Notes: generated by a model not told the origin, from the letters alone. A stretch of 12,941 nucleotides of DNA from an uncultured Angelakisella sp. (GCA_904420255.1 CAJFUT010000173.1:1-12941), one strand, 5' to 3'; shown: positions 1-6,753, counted from the first letter of the stretch. Translations and numbers: made by a program.

Positions 1-28
1 AAAGCGAGGTGAAAGGGACCGGAGCGGA

Positions 29-95
29 GCAAAAACTTCATGGGCGGACGTCTCGCCCCGAAAGCGGGCAAAGGCGCCGCCCATGAAGTCTTTGC
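29..95 (-). terminator. 19-bp inverted repeat downstream of the tail-fibre gene, candidate terminator or structured RNA
   Basis: Two 19-nt arms (29-47 and 77-95) face each other across a 29-nt loop. Read on the minus strand they pair along their full length with one G-U wobble; on the plus strand the same position is a mismatch, which fits an RNA selected as the minus-strand transcript. The T-rich run lies inside the distal arm rather than after the stem, so this is not a textbook intrinsic terminator. It starts 33 bp past the stop codon of the fibre gene, where a late-operon terminator would be expected. The loop is GC-rich and could form a nested hairpin. Confidence 0.5.
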
Positions 96-128
96 CCTCT
101 CGGGCCGTCCAGCTCCCCAGGCTCCCCG

Positions 129-611
129 CTATGCCAGGGGTTTGATGGCGAAATACCGGTAGGTGACATTCAGCTGGTTGAGGCAGATCTTGGCCATCCC
201 CGCCAGGGGGCTGCTCTGGGCCTGCTTGGCGGTGAAACCGGTTGCGGTGAGGGCGACGCCGCTGCTCCCCTGGCCGTCGGCCGCCACGGCGAACCGCAGC
301 AGGGGGTTGTCCTGGACGGTGTCCAGCTCCAGGGGGCCGTAGCCCTGGGCCGTCACCACCAGGAGGGCGGGCTGAAAGCCCAGGGTCACCGCCTTTTCCG
401 CCGCCCCGTCCCCGGTGTAGGTCCCGGTGACAAAGGGCTGGGCCACCCAGGTGCTCTGGTTGCCCTGGAGGTGGAGGGCGGTGTTCTGGACATGGGCCTG
501 GAGGGCGCTGTCCACCTTTTGGTTGTCGCTGTTGAAGTCCGCCATTTTGGGCTTGTCCCCGGCGGACCAGCTGTTGAGCTGGAGGTAGCTGGTCTTGGCG
601 CTGCTGGGCAT
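129..611 (-). CDS. Short tail-fibre-like / receptor-contact protein
   Basis: This 160-residue protein is the last gene of the tail module in the window. The N-terminal part (about residues 8-40, with the string KMADFNSDNQKVDSAL) resembles the opening segment of many Clostridia phage fibres, where a conserved FN-x-x-x-x-K-x-D-x-A-L pattern begins the fibre. From about residue 60 the sequence is rich in Thr, Gly, Ala and Val with alternating hydrophobic residues (GTYTGDGAAEKAVTLGF), as in small beta-sandwich fibre tips. It follows tail protein I by 19 bp, the usual fibre position, and has an AGGAG site before its ATG. It is short for a fibre, so it may be a tip or collar with further fibre genes to the left. 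The specific receptor role is inferred. Confidence 0.65.
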   Translation of the reverse strand: MPSSAKTSYLQLNSWSAGDKPKMADFNSDNQKVDSALQAHVQNTALHLQGNQSTWVAQPFVTGTYTGDGAAEKAVTLGFQPALLVVTAQGYGPLELDTVQDNPLLRFAVAADGQGSSGVALTATGFTAKQAQSSPLAGMAKICLNQLNVTYRYFAIKPLA

Positions 612-630
612 ATCCGTTCTCCTTTCCGTT

Positions 631-1239
631 TCAAGAGGCCGCCGGGGCTTCCCCGGTGTCCCGCTGCTGCCAGGTCAGGTCCTGGGCGTCCAGCTGGGCC
701 CAGGTGAGGTCCTGGGCGTCCCAGGCGGTCCAGTCCGGGCCGCCGAACTCAAATTCCACCGCCATGTGGGCGGGGAGGAACTCCCTGGCCCGGTCCATGC
801 AGTCGTAAACCGAGTCGTAGCTGGGGTCGAAGGAGGCCACCTCAATGAGCAGCGTCCCCGCCAGGGGGTCCTCCGCCACCGAGGCGGCGGTGATGCCGGC
901 GGCGGCCAGGCATTTTTCCATCCCGGCGGGGGTGCAGTCCCCGGGGGAAAGGGCCAGCAGGGCCGCCACCGTGGCCCGGCGCTCCTCCAGGGTGGCCCTT
1001 GGCCGCAGGGGCAGCTCCAGGATGTCCTCCCAGAGGCGGAGCCGCTCCTCGGAGCAGGTCTGGGGGAGGCAGTCCCCGCCCGCCTGGTCCAGGGCCTCCT
1101 CCACAATGCCCACCCCGGTCATGTAGGCCTGCATCTCGTATTTCACCAGGGTGTCCCCCGCAAGGTCGTAGAGCCCCAGGGCGGCCATGTCCCGGTACAT
1201 CTGGCTCTTGGGGAGGGCCAGGATGGGATGCTCCCTCAT
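631..1239 (-). CDS. Phage tail protein I / YmfQ-XkdU-like baseplate protein
   Basis: This 202-residue protein lies directly after baseplate J, the position of P2 gpI, Mu gp48 and PBSX XkdU. These proteins join the baseplate wedge to the fibres. Features typical of the YmfQ/DUF2313 group include an N-terminal helical part (about 10-60), a central segment with the string RATLEERRATVAALLAL (about residues 80-97) and a C-terminal alpha/beta domain ending in FLPAHMAVEFEF. The tail end carries two tandem 10-residue units, DAQDLTWAQL and DAQDLTWQQR (residues 174-193). The ATG overlaps the stop of gene J by 4 bp (ATGA), and GGAGG lies 7 nt upstream, so translation is probably coupled. The family call rests on position and general pattern more than on catalytic residues. 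Confidence 0.75.
   Translation of the reverse strand: MREHPILALPKSQMYRDMAALGLYDLAGDTLVKYEMQAYMTGVGIVEEALDQAGGDCLPQTCSEERLRLWEDILELPLRPRATLEERRATVAALLALSPGDCTPAGMEKCLAAAGITAASVAEDPLAGTLLIEVASFDPSYDSVYDCMDRAREFLPAHMAVEFEFGGPDWTAWDAQDLTWAQLDAQDLTWQQRDTGEAPAAS
671..721 (-). repeat. Two near-identical tandem copies (30-bp period) at the 3' end of the tail protein I gene
   Basis: A 21-bp sequence at 671-691 is repeated at 701-721 with one change. The 30-bp period keeps frame and encodes the doubled DAQDLTW motif near the C terminus of tail protein I. In-frame tandem repeats such as this can expand or contract by slippage. They lie where the protein would meet the fibre, so copy number could change the length of an attachment segment (inference). 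Confidence 0.8.
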
Positions 1240-2306
1240 ACCGTCACCTCCATCTGGGTGACGGTGATCCCCGAGGGCACCAGCAGCCGGTCCTCCAGGG
1301 GGTAGGTGTCGGCGGCGGGCAGCTCCACGGCGCAGTTATACACCCCGGGCACCCCCATCACCACGCTGCCCATCCGGGCCAGCAGCCACGGGGCGCCGAT
1401 CTCCAGCTCCCCCATGGCGGCGGTGAGGGCATCCTCCACGGCGGCGCTCACCGAGGCGAATTCCCACCCCTGCTCCACCGCCACCTCCAGCTCCAGGTTC
1501 ACCGGGGTGGTCTGGGGGGAGCGCACCACCACGTCCACCCCCAGCTCCCGCCGGGCCGAGGCCAGCTCCTGGAGCTGGGTGAGCTGGGCCTGGCCCAGGG
1601 CCCCCGAGGCGCCGTAGGCCAGGATGTCCACCGTGCCGCTGCCCCGGAAGGCGGGCAGCACCTTCACCTTCCCCACCCCGGCCTGGGAGAGGATCAGCTC
1701 CCGGTAGTACCCCGCGCTCCCCTCCACCGCCGGGTGGCGGTAACTGTCCAGCAGCCGGGCCCGGAGAGATTCGTCGTCCTCCGGGTCGGCGCCGCCGGTG
1801 CAGTCGGAGATGTGGGTCACCTCGGTGATGCCCTGGGGCGGCGTCACCATGACGGTGATGTTCCCCGATTTGATGTTGTAGGCCGCCCCCGGCTCCACCG
1901 CGTCCACGGTGCAGAGGATGCTGGTGGCGGCGGGCACCATGGTCATATCCCACCGGGTGGCGTACTGGAGGGCCTCGGCGCCCCCGGTCTGGACCAGGGT
2001 CCCCGCCGGGATCAGGACGCTGTACCCCACCGGGGCCGGGCGCTTGAAGATCACCGCCCCGGTGGCCTTGGTGCCCTCCTTCCGGGAGAGGCCCCGGAGG
2101 GCGGCGTGGCGCTCCAGGGCCTCCCCCGCGGCGGTGGCGGGGAAAGCCTGGCGGTCCACCTCCTCCGCCCGCTGCTGGAGCAGGTCCAGCTGGGCCGCCA
2201 GCACCTGGATGCGGATGGCGATGTCCGAGGCCTGGTCCGGGGTGTTGCCGGCCAGGCTGCAGTAGTAGTCCAGCATCTGCTGGCGCAGGGTTTCATAATA
2301 CTCCAT
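1236..2306 (-). CDS. Baseplate assembly protein J (contractile tail wedge)
   Basis: This 356-residue protein matches the Baseplate_J family (P2 gpJ, Mu gp47, PBSX XkdT, T4 gp6 type), which forms the baseplate wedge ring. Family landmarks are GEALERHAALRGLSRK (61-76), the beta-rich segment with IPAGTLVQT (99-107), the AYNIKSGNITVM turn (142-153) and the diagnostic TGGADPEDDESLRARLL (170-186). A GxxGYYRELILSQAGVGKVKV stretch follows, then a C-terminal alpha/beta region. Length is normal for the family. GGAGGG sits 7 nt before the ATG. The 5' end overlaps the W-like gene by 14 bp and the 3' end overlaps tail protein I by 4 bp. Confidence 0.95.
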   Translation of the reverse strand: MEYYETLRQQMLDYYCSLAGNTPDQASDIAIRIQVLAAQLDLLQQRAEEVDRQAFPATAAGEALERHAALRGLSRKEGTKATGAVIFKRPAPVGYSVLIPAGTLVQTGGAEALQYATRWDMTMVPAATSILCTVDAVEPGAAYNIKSGNITVMVTPPQGITEVTHISDCTGGADPEDDESLRARLLDSYRHPAVEGSAGYYRELILSQAGVGKVKVLPAFRGSGTVDILAYGASGALGQAQLTQLQELASARRELGVDVVVRSPQTTPVNLELEVAVEQGWEFASVSAAVEDALTAAMGELEIGAPWLLARMGSVVMGVPGVYNCAVELPAADTYPLEDRLLVPSGITVTQMEVTV

Positions 2307-2676
2307 GGGCGTTCCCTCCCGATACCTCCAAGGCCAGCTCCAGGGCCTGTCCCCCCAGAGCCAGGCGGCACTTCACCCCGGCCCGGTCGGCGGCGGGGTC
2401 ATAGCTGCACGCCACCCGGGTCAGCCGCACCCCCGCCATGGGGGACAGGGCCTCCTCAATGGCGGCGCGGGCAAAGCCCTCCATCTCCTCCCGGCTCCCC
2501 CGGGGCATCCGGTACAGCCGGCTGCCCAGCTCCGGGTCCAGCCGGAAGGAGCCCCTGGGGACGGCCAGGCGCAGCCAGATCCGCTGGGCCTGCTCCTCCG
2601 CCCCCGTCACCGGGATGGGCACCCCCTGCAGGGTGGCGGCGAAATCCCGCTTCTCCGGGTCCAGCTTCATATCCAT
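2293..2676 (-). CDS. Baseplate wedge protein, gp25/gpW/XkdS-like
   Basis: This 127-residue protein fits the short lysozyme-fold-like wedge family (T4 gp25, P2 gpW; PBSX XkdS/DUF2634), which helps join sheath and baseplate. The hallmark is the segment RLAVPRGSFRLDPELGSRLY (about residues 36-55), matching the family pattern of a short strand, then F-x-L-x-x-x-x-G-S-x-L. An amphipathic helix follows (REEMEGFARAAIEEAL) before a beta-rich end. It precedes gene J, as in other myophages. Two starts are possible: the ATG used here has GGGAG 7 nt upstream, while an ATG two codons later has GGAGG 6 nt upstream; the product differs by two residues. Confidence 0.85.
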   Translation of the reverse strand: MDMKLDPEKRDFAATLQGVPIPVTGAEEQAQRIWLRLAVPRGSFRLDPELGSRLYRMPRGSREEMEGFARAAIEEALSPMAGVRLTRVACSYDPAADRAGVKCRLALGGQALELALEVSGGNAHGVL

Positions 2677-2689
2677 CCTCCCACTCCCT

Positions 2690-3052
2690 TCATCCTTCGG
2701 TTCCCTGGTTTTCCTCCGCCGGGGGCTGGAAGGCCTGGCCGTTGATGACCACCGTCCCGTCGGCCTTGAGCCAGATATAGCTCCCGGCGGGGCCGCTGAT
2801 CCGCACCTCCCCGGGGGCCAGCCCCTGGGGGTCCCCCGGCACCCCGGCGCAGAATTCCCCGCTCCCGGTGCGCAGCAGCAGCACCTCCTCCCCCTGGCTG
2901 GGGCACCAGGCGTAGCCCCCCGGCGCCACCATGGGCCGGTAGCGGTATTCCTGGTCCGCCACCGCCCCCCACTGGCCGTCCTCGGAATAGGACACCTGGG
3001 CCAGGGCGGATTCCTCCTCCCGCCGCCGCTCCAGCAGCCCGTCCAGCAGCAT
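2690..3052 (-). CDS. Baseplate spike / gpV-like assembly protein (short)
   Basis: This 120-residue protein lies between the hub and the W-like gene, the slot of P2 gpV and PBSX XkdR-type proteins that form the membrane-piercing spike. The pattern is an N-terminal helix (LLDGLLERRREEE), an OB-fold-like core with the string RPMVAPGGYAWCPSQGEEVLLL (split: RPMVAPGGYAWC at 39-50, then GEEVLLL), and a C-terminal hairpin SYIWLKADGTVVING (91-105). The last resembles the ends of gpV-type proteins, in which short strands alternate with D-G turns. It is shorter than P2 gpV (about 211 residues) and lacks an obvious His-rich apex, so the tip may be a separate protein. GGGAGG lies 8 nt before the chosen ATG. 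An ATG at 3070 overlapping the hub stop codon is an alternative with a poorer site. Confidence 0.75.
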   Translation of the reverse strand: MLLDGLLERRREEESALAQVSYSEDGQWGAVADQEYRYRPMVAPGGYAWCPSQGEEVLLLRTGSGEFCAGVPGDPQGLAPGEVRISGPAGSYIWLKADGTVVINGQAFQPPAEENQGTEG

Positions 3053-3066
3053 CGTCCTTCCTCCCT

Positions 3067-4020
3067 TCATTCCGCCAGGATCAGCCGGGTGTACTCCCCC
3101 CGGTCCGACCACTCCCAGCGGCTCTGCCACACCGTCATGTCCTTCGCCGGCCCCAGGCCGGTTTCCAGGGTCACCCGGTCCCCCGGGGAAAGCTCCGCCC
3201 ACCCCGGCAGGAGGGCCTCCGCCGTCCGGGCCCCGTGCTGGGCCTGGCGGAACCGCTCCCAGGCGTCGGCGGTGGGGACGGTGGCGTATTCCGCCCCGGG
3301 GATGACATACCGGCGGCGGACCACCCGCCAGGGGTTGCCCCAGGGGTTTCCCAGGGAGCGGCTGTAGTTCCCCTTCTTGTCCCGGAGGATGATCTCGGAG
3401 ATCACCGAGGCCCGGCGGACGGTGTCCTCCGCCGAGAGATACCGCAGCCCCTCCCGCCCCGGGCGGTTGGTGATCCGGGCCGCCGGGGCGGCGGGCAGCT
3501 CCGCCACCACCACCCGCTCCCCGGTGGTGACCCTGGGGGAAAGGGCGTACATCCGCACACAGAAGGCGTAAAACACCTCCCAGTGGCTCATCCCCTTGGC
3601 CACGGTGAAGACCCCGGCGGTGTAGTCCCGGGGGATTTCCAGGGCCGAGGGGGAAAAGCCGTAGGGGACCAGGTGCTCCCGGAAGATGTCCCGGGTGGAT
3701 ACGTTGTAGTAGGTCTGGGGCAGGGCCTCGTTGTCCAGCAGGAGGCCCCCCCGGCTCCTGGCCTGGATCTCCAGGGTCCGGCCGTCCCCGTCCTCCCGGG
3801 CGGTCTGCTGGTCGCACCAGCCGGCGAAGATCCGGCGGTTCCCCCGGCTGAGGGTGACGGTGACGGCGGGGGAGGGGGCCGTCCCCCGCTCCAGGGGGAA
3901 AACCGCCTCCAGGCTCTGGGCGGGGCTCTCCAGGGTGCGGGTGAGCAGGGCGGAAAAAGGCCCCGTCAGCTCCAGGCTGCCCCCGTCCGCCAGCCCCAGG
4001 GTCATGGCGATCTTTTCCAT
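3067..4020 (-). CDS. Tail hub / late control gpD-like protein (XkdQ-like)
   Basis: This 317-residue protein matches the length and position of the baseplate hub family (P2 gpD, T4 gp27, PBSX XkdQ), which forms the ring that links tail tube to spike. Visible traits are an early beta-rich domain ending in RRIFAGWCDQQTAR (about 62-75), a middle segment with LPQTYYNVSTRDIFREHL, and late beta-rich segments (LSPGDRVTLETGLG and DMTVWQSRWEWSDRGEYTRLIL). The latter follow the family habit of a G-D-x-V/I turn before the C-terminal strands. AGGAGG lies 7 nt before this ATG. A GTG two codons upstream overlaps the previous stop codon but sits only about 2 nt from the same ribosome binding site, so it was not chosen. 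The gene begins 2 bp after the upstream stop. Confidence 0.85.
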   Translation of the reverse strand: MEKIAMTLGLADGGSLELTGPFSALLTRTLESPAQSLEAVFPLERGTAPSPAVTVTLSRGNRRIFAGWCDQQTAREDGDGRTLEIQARSRGGLLLDNEALPQTYYNVSTRDIFREHLVPYGFSPSALEIPRDYTAGVFTVAKGMSHWEVFYAFCVRMYALSPRVTTGERVVVAELPAAPAARITNRPGREGLRYLSAEDTVRRASVISEIILRDKKGNYSRSLGNPWGNPWRVVRRRYVIPGAEYATVPTADAWERFRQAQHGARTAEALLPGWAELSPGDRVTLETGLGPAKDMTVWQSRWEWSDRGEYTRLILAE

Positions 4021-4022
4021 CC

Positions 4023-4385
4023 TCACCCCTCCTGCCCGGCCCAGGACGCCCCCGGGCGCTCCAAAAATTCAAAGGAATACCGGATCACCTGGCCGTCCCC
4101 CTCCCCCAGCCATCCCAGCTTGGAGAAGTGGGCCGTCACCGCCGTGTGCCCCGGCAGCACCAGCCGCCCCGGGGTCTGCTGGAAGAACAGCTCCTCCAGC
4201 CGGCGGTACTGGTCCCCCGCCTCGGGGCCGAAAAACGCCCCCTCCCCGGTGATGACCCGCTGCTGGACCCCCAGCTCCTGGATCACCGGGCCGTAGCCGG
4301 GGCAGTGGCCCACCCCCAGGCGGTTCACCGCCCCCACCTCCAGCTTGGCGGGCTCGTGGGGAAAGACAAAATCCTTAAACTGCAT
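4023..4385 (-). CDS. Short baseplate/tail protein resembling the N-terminal domain of phage gpU/DNA-circularization proteins
   Basis: This 120-residue protein lies just before the hub gene, where P2-like phages place gpU/gpX and PBSX places XkdP. The segment QELGVQQRVITGEGAFFG (36-53), then QYRRLEELFFQQTPGRLVLPG, resembles the conserved stretch in Mu gpN-type 'DNA circularization' and gpU-like proteins: an E-x-L/G motif, G-x-F/G, a central helix, and x-P-G-x-L-x-x-P-G. Proteins of this class sit at the tube-hub junction. It is far shorter than Mu gpN (about 490 residues) and has no visible LysM domain, unlike XkdP. GGGAGG precedes the ATG by about 6 nt. The family assignment is by eye and moderate; the tail role is well supported by context. 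Confidence 0.6.
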   Translation of the reverse strand: MQFKDFVFPHEPAKLEVGAVNRLGVGHCPGYGPVIQELGVQQRVITGEGAFFGPEAGDQYRRLEELFFQQTPGRLVLPGHTAVTAHFSKLGWLGEGDGQVIRYSFEFLERPGASWAGQEG

Positions 4386-4412
4386 GGAGGGCCTCCCTTC
4401 CTCTCACGGTTC

Positions 4413-4430
4413 CCCGGCCCCGGGGCCGGG
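4413..4430. promoter_or_regulatory. Perfect 18-bp GC-only palindrome between the 127-residue gene and the gpU-like gene
   Basis: The 18 bases are identical to their own reverse complement and contain only G and C. As RNA they can fold to a 7-bp stem with a 4-nt loop. It lies in a 54-bp gap, one of the few gaps in this densely packed tail operon, about 30 nt upstream of the next ATG. No T-run follows on the minus strand, so it is unlikely to be an intrinsic terminator. An RNA-stability or attenuation role is possible. Confidence 0.5.
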
Positions 4431-4439
4431 ATGGTTCCT

Positions 4440-4823
4440 TTACAGCACTTCCTCCCCAAAAAGGCCGGCGGTGCTGCCCATCCGCCGCAGCACCCGGAGC
4501 CGCCGGGAAAGGGCCCGCTCCAGATCCTCCTGGGGACGGAGGGGGGCATAACCTCCCCCGCCGCCCCAGCCGCCGGTTTCCACCCCCGCCGCCTGGGAAA
4601 GGCTACCGCCTCCCGGGGCCCGGGCGGAGGCCGGGGCTGCCGGCCCCTCCCCTCTCCCCGCGGCCGGGGAAAGGGGGGCGGGCATCCCTCCCGCCTCCCC
4701 CCGGGCGCTGGCGGGGAGATCGGGCCCCCGGGCCTCCCGGGCGGGGGCGGGGCCCTCCTCCCCGGGGGAAAGGCGGCGGAGGGCCGCCTCCAGGCCCCGG
4801 GCCAGGAGCTGCCGGGGGGTCAC
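4440..4823 (-). CDS. Low-complexity Ala/Gly/Pro-rich protein occupying the tape-measure position (function unknown)
   Basis: I do not recognise this 127-residue protein. It opens with a basic amphipathic helix (LLARGLEAALRRL, residues 5-17). A disordered middle (about 20-90) of Ala, Gly, Pro, Glu and Ser follows, including a run of five Gly. It ends with a second helical segment, DLERALSRRLRVLRRM (about 100-115). It sits directly after the tail tube gene, where myophages encode the tail-assembly chaperone and then the tape measure. It shows no similarity that I can see to XkdN-type chaperones and is far too short for a normal tape measure. The GTG start overlaps the tube stop codon by 4 bp (GTGA), with GGAGG 7 nt upstream, which supports real translation. 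It could be a remnant or miniature tape measure, a chaperone-like linker, or a deletion scar. Confidence 0.6.
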   Translation of the reverse strand: MTPRQLLARGLEAALRRLSPGEEGPAPAREARGPDLPASARGEAGGMPAPLSPAAGRGEGPAAPASARAPGGGSLSQAAGVETGGWGGGGGYAPLRPQEDLERALSRRLRVLRRMGSTAGLFGEEVL

Positions 4824-5209
4824 GCCGCCACCTCCACCCGGCGGCTGGCGGCGATGGTCACCGTTTCAAACACCAGGTCCCCGGCGCTGGCCGCCTCGGC
4901 GATGTCCGACCACTGGCAGCCGGAATAGATGATCTTCCGCCCCGGCCGGGCCACCACCACGTTGAAGTCGCTGAGGCTGTAAAAATCCACCTTGTCCCGG
5001 AGGGCGGCGCCGGTGGCGCAGACCCGGGTCAGCTCCAGGACGTGCTTCACCCGGCCGTCCACGGCGCCCACCGGCTCCCTGCTGCCGAAGGCCTCCACAT
5101 AGCGGCTCTCCTTGGTGGTGCGGGCCTTGTAGCTCTGGGCCACCGCCAGGGGCTGGCCGTTGACCTCGATGGTGATGTCGCTGCCGGTGGGGAATGTGAT
5201 CCTGCTCAT
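4820..5209 (-). CDS. Tail tube protein (contractile tail, XkdM/gp19-like)
   Basis: This 129-residue protein follows the sheath gene by 18 bp, the standard place for the inner tube. The beta-rich layout is typical of tube proteins: a start with FPTGSDITIEVNGQPLAVAQSYKA (given here in parts: SDITIEVNGQPLA at 9-21), an EAFGSREPVGAV segment (39-50) like the family's FGE-x-EP/VxxV turn, HVLELTRV strands, and a final DLVFETVTIAA strand. A GGAGG motif lies about 7 nt before the ATG. Stacked rings of this protein would form the channel for DNA. In T4-like and PBSX-like systems tube length is set by the tape measure, which is not evident next door. Confidence 0.85.
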   Translation of the reverse strand: MSRITFPTGSDITIEVNGQPLAVAQSYKARTTKESRYVEAFGSREPVGAVDGRVKHVLELTRVCATGAALRDKVDFYSLSDFNVVVARPGRKIIYSGCQWSDIAEAASAGDLVFETVTIAASRRVEVAA

Positions 5210-5227
5210 CTTCCTTCCTCCTTCCCC

Positions 5228-6256
5228 TTAAAGCTGGATCTGGGCCTGAATCTGGATCTGGTTGATGAGGTAGGCGGCGGTGAAGGAAACCTCCACCACG
5301 CACACCTCGGGGGCAGTGCTGGGGCAGTAGGCCCTGGGGGCGCCGTACTGGGTGATGATCCCCCGGTCCTGGAGCTCCCCCAGCAGGACGGTGACCTGGC
5401 TGGCCACCGCCGAGAGGGTCTGGGCGCTGTTCCTGGCCCCCTTGAGGAAGGCCGCCAGGCTCTGGCGCAGGGCCTTCATCACATAGTCCACAATGAGGAT
5501 GGAATTGATGGGGGAAAAGGAACGGTTGGGGCTGCCGTCCAGGGAGGTGCTGGTGGTGATGACCCGCACCGCCTCCACCCCGTCCCCGGAGCGGCAGAGG
5601 GGGGTCACCCCCGCCCCCAGGAGGGCGTCGATCTGGGCCCAGGTGGCCTCGGCCTCCAGGGTGGGGAGGCCCGCCAGCTCCTGGCCGGTGAGGGAAACGA
5701 TGGGCTCCTCCATCACCGCCACGGCGGCGCAGAGGGCCGCCGCCCCCAGGAAGGGGACGCCGTCCTCCTCCCCCTCCGGCACCGGGCTGCCCCAGGAGAG
5801 CACCACCCGGGGGCTGTTCACCGCCGCCGCGATGGTCTGGGCCGAGGCGATGTCCCCGCAGCCGGCGAAGGCCACCATCTCCCGCTGCTCCTCGGCCTGC
5901 TGCTCCACAAAGGCCTTGACGGCGGCCAGGACGGCCTGGCTCCCGTCCTCCACCGCCAGAAGGTCGGGGGAGGCGGCCTGGTTCAGGGCCGCCAGGGCGG
6001 TGGTATAGCCGGCGGCCCCGGCGTCGGAGGCCACCGAAAGGGCGGCGAACTCCGAAAGCCCCGCGGCGAAAAGCACCTCCGCCGCCTGAGCCAGGCCGGC
6101 GGGGATGACGTCCCCCCGGCGGTAGGTGTGGGGGAGGCTGTCGGAAAGGCCGAAGGCCCCGATGACCCCCACCCCCAGGGCCTCCACCGCCCCGGTGTAG
6201 CCGGGGAGGATGGTGTAGCTGGAAAAGACCCCCGGCCGGTAACTGCTGATGCTCAT
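5228..6256 (-). CDS. Contractile tail sheath protein
   Basis: This 342-residue protein is a compact member of the phage sheath family. The N-terminal arm contains YRPGVFSSY (6-14), like the R-P-G-V-Y/F segment at the start of many Clostridia sheaths. The C terminus ends in the strands EVCVVEVSFTAAYLINQ and IQIQAQIQL (last residues), the donated arm that interlocks neighbouring subunits. The middle, Ala-rich segment forms the alpha/beta subtilisin-like core. It lacks room for large outer insertions found in sheaths of 450 residues or more. AAGGAGG lies 7 nt before the ATG, and ATGA overlaps the stop of the preceding gene by 4 bp. A sheath proves a contractile (myovirus-type) tail. Confidence 0.92.
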   Translation of the reverse strand: MSISSYRPGVFSSYTILPGYTGAVEALGVGVIGAFGLSDSLPHTYRRGDVIPAGLAQAAEVLFAAGLSEFAALSVASDAGAAGYTTALAALNQAASPDLLAVEDGSQAVLAAVKAFVEQQAEEQREMVAFAGCGDIASAQTIAAAVNSPRVVLSWGSPVPEGEEDGVPFLGAAALCAAVAVMEEPIVSLTGQELAGLPTLEAEATWAQIDALLGAGVTPLCRSGDGVEAVRVITTSTSLDGSPNRSFSPINSILIVDYVMKALRQSLAAFLKGARNSAQTLSAVASQVTVLLGELQDRGIITQYGAPRAYCPSTAPEVCVVEVSFTAAYLINQIQIQAQIQL

Positions 6257-6753
6257 TGGCTTTCCTCCTTCTTCACAATGATGCTGCCGATGGCCGCCGC
6301 CTCCTCGCTGTAAAGGAGGAAGGCCCGGAGGCTCCCCCGGCAGGTGAGGCGGAAGCCCCCCGCCTCTCGGTCAAAGGCCAGGCTCCCGCAGGAAAGGTCC
6401 CGGACCCGGGGCCCGCCCTCCTCCAGCATGAAGAACTGGCACAGCTCCCCAAAAATCCGGTGGCAGGCCCCGGCGTCGTAGCGGTCCAGGATATCCGCCC
6501 GCAGCCCCAGCTCCAATTCCCTTCCCATGGCGCCGGCGGCGGGCAGGCCCCCCTGGGCCGGCTCCTCCCCCAGGTAGGGGGAGAGGCCGGCGCCCGGGGC
6601 GGTGATCTTTTCCACCCCCAGCCAGACCACCGGCTGGTCGGGGGGGAGCTTCCGCTGGAAAAAGGGGTAGTCGGCGGTGACCAGGGCCTCGGGCAGGCGC
6701 TCCCCCAGGCCCTCCGCCAGCTCCTCCAGCAGCTCCCGCACCGGCCCGCTCAT
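6253..6753 (-). CDS. Tail terminator / tail completion-like protein
   Basis: This 166-residue protein lies between the head-tail connector and the sheath, the place of tail terminator or XkdJ-like proteins that cap the tail before it joins the head. Visible structure: an N-terminal helix (VRELLEELAEGL), a PPDQPVVWLGVEKI strand, a LELGLRADILDRYDAGACHRIFGELCQFFM segment (given in parts: LRADILDRY and CHRIFGELCQFF) and a C-terminal beta pair with FRLTCRGSLRAFLL. This strand-helix-strand arrangement, with a G-x-L-x-x-F-L-x-Y end, is typical of terminators in Clostridia phages. GGAGG lies 6 nt before the ATG; both ends overlap neighbours by 4 bp. The assignment rests mostly on position and size. 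Confidence 0.65.
   Translation of the reverse strand: MSGPVRELLEELAEGLGERLPEALVTADYPFFQRKLPPDQPVVWLGVEKITAPGAGLSPYLGEEPAQGGLPAAGAMGRELELGLRADILDRYDAGACHRIFGELCQFFMLEEGGPRVRDLSCGSLAFDREAGGFRLTCRGSLRAFLLYSEEAAAIGSIIVKKEESQ

Noticed and set aside
29..95. Invertase sites for switching the tail fibre
   Set aside because: The two arms are only 29 bp apart and do not flank any coding segment; no invertase gene is visible.
999..2780. Long plus-strand open frame of 593 codons, and several others of 200-465 codons on the plus strand
   Set aside because: All lie opposite recognised tail and head genes, have Pro/Gly/Arg/His-rich translations typical of antisense in GC-rich DNA, and lack family motifs and good ribosome binding sites.
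4021..4026. GTG start for the hub gene overlapping the previous stop codon
   Set aside because: The AGGAGG motif is only about 2 nt from the GTG but 7 nt from the ATG two codons later, so the ATG is favoured.
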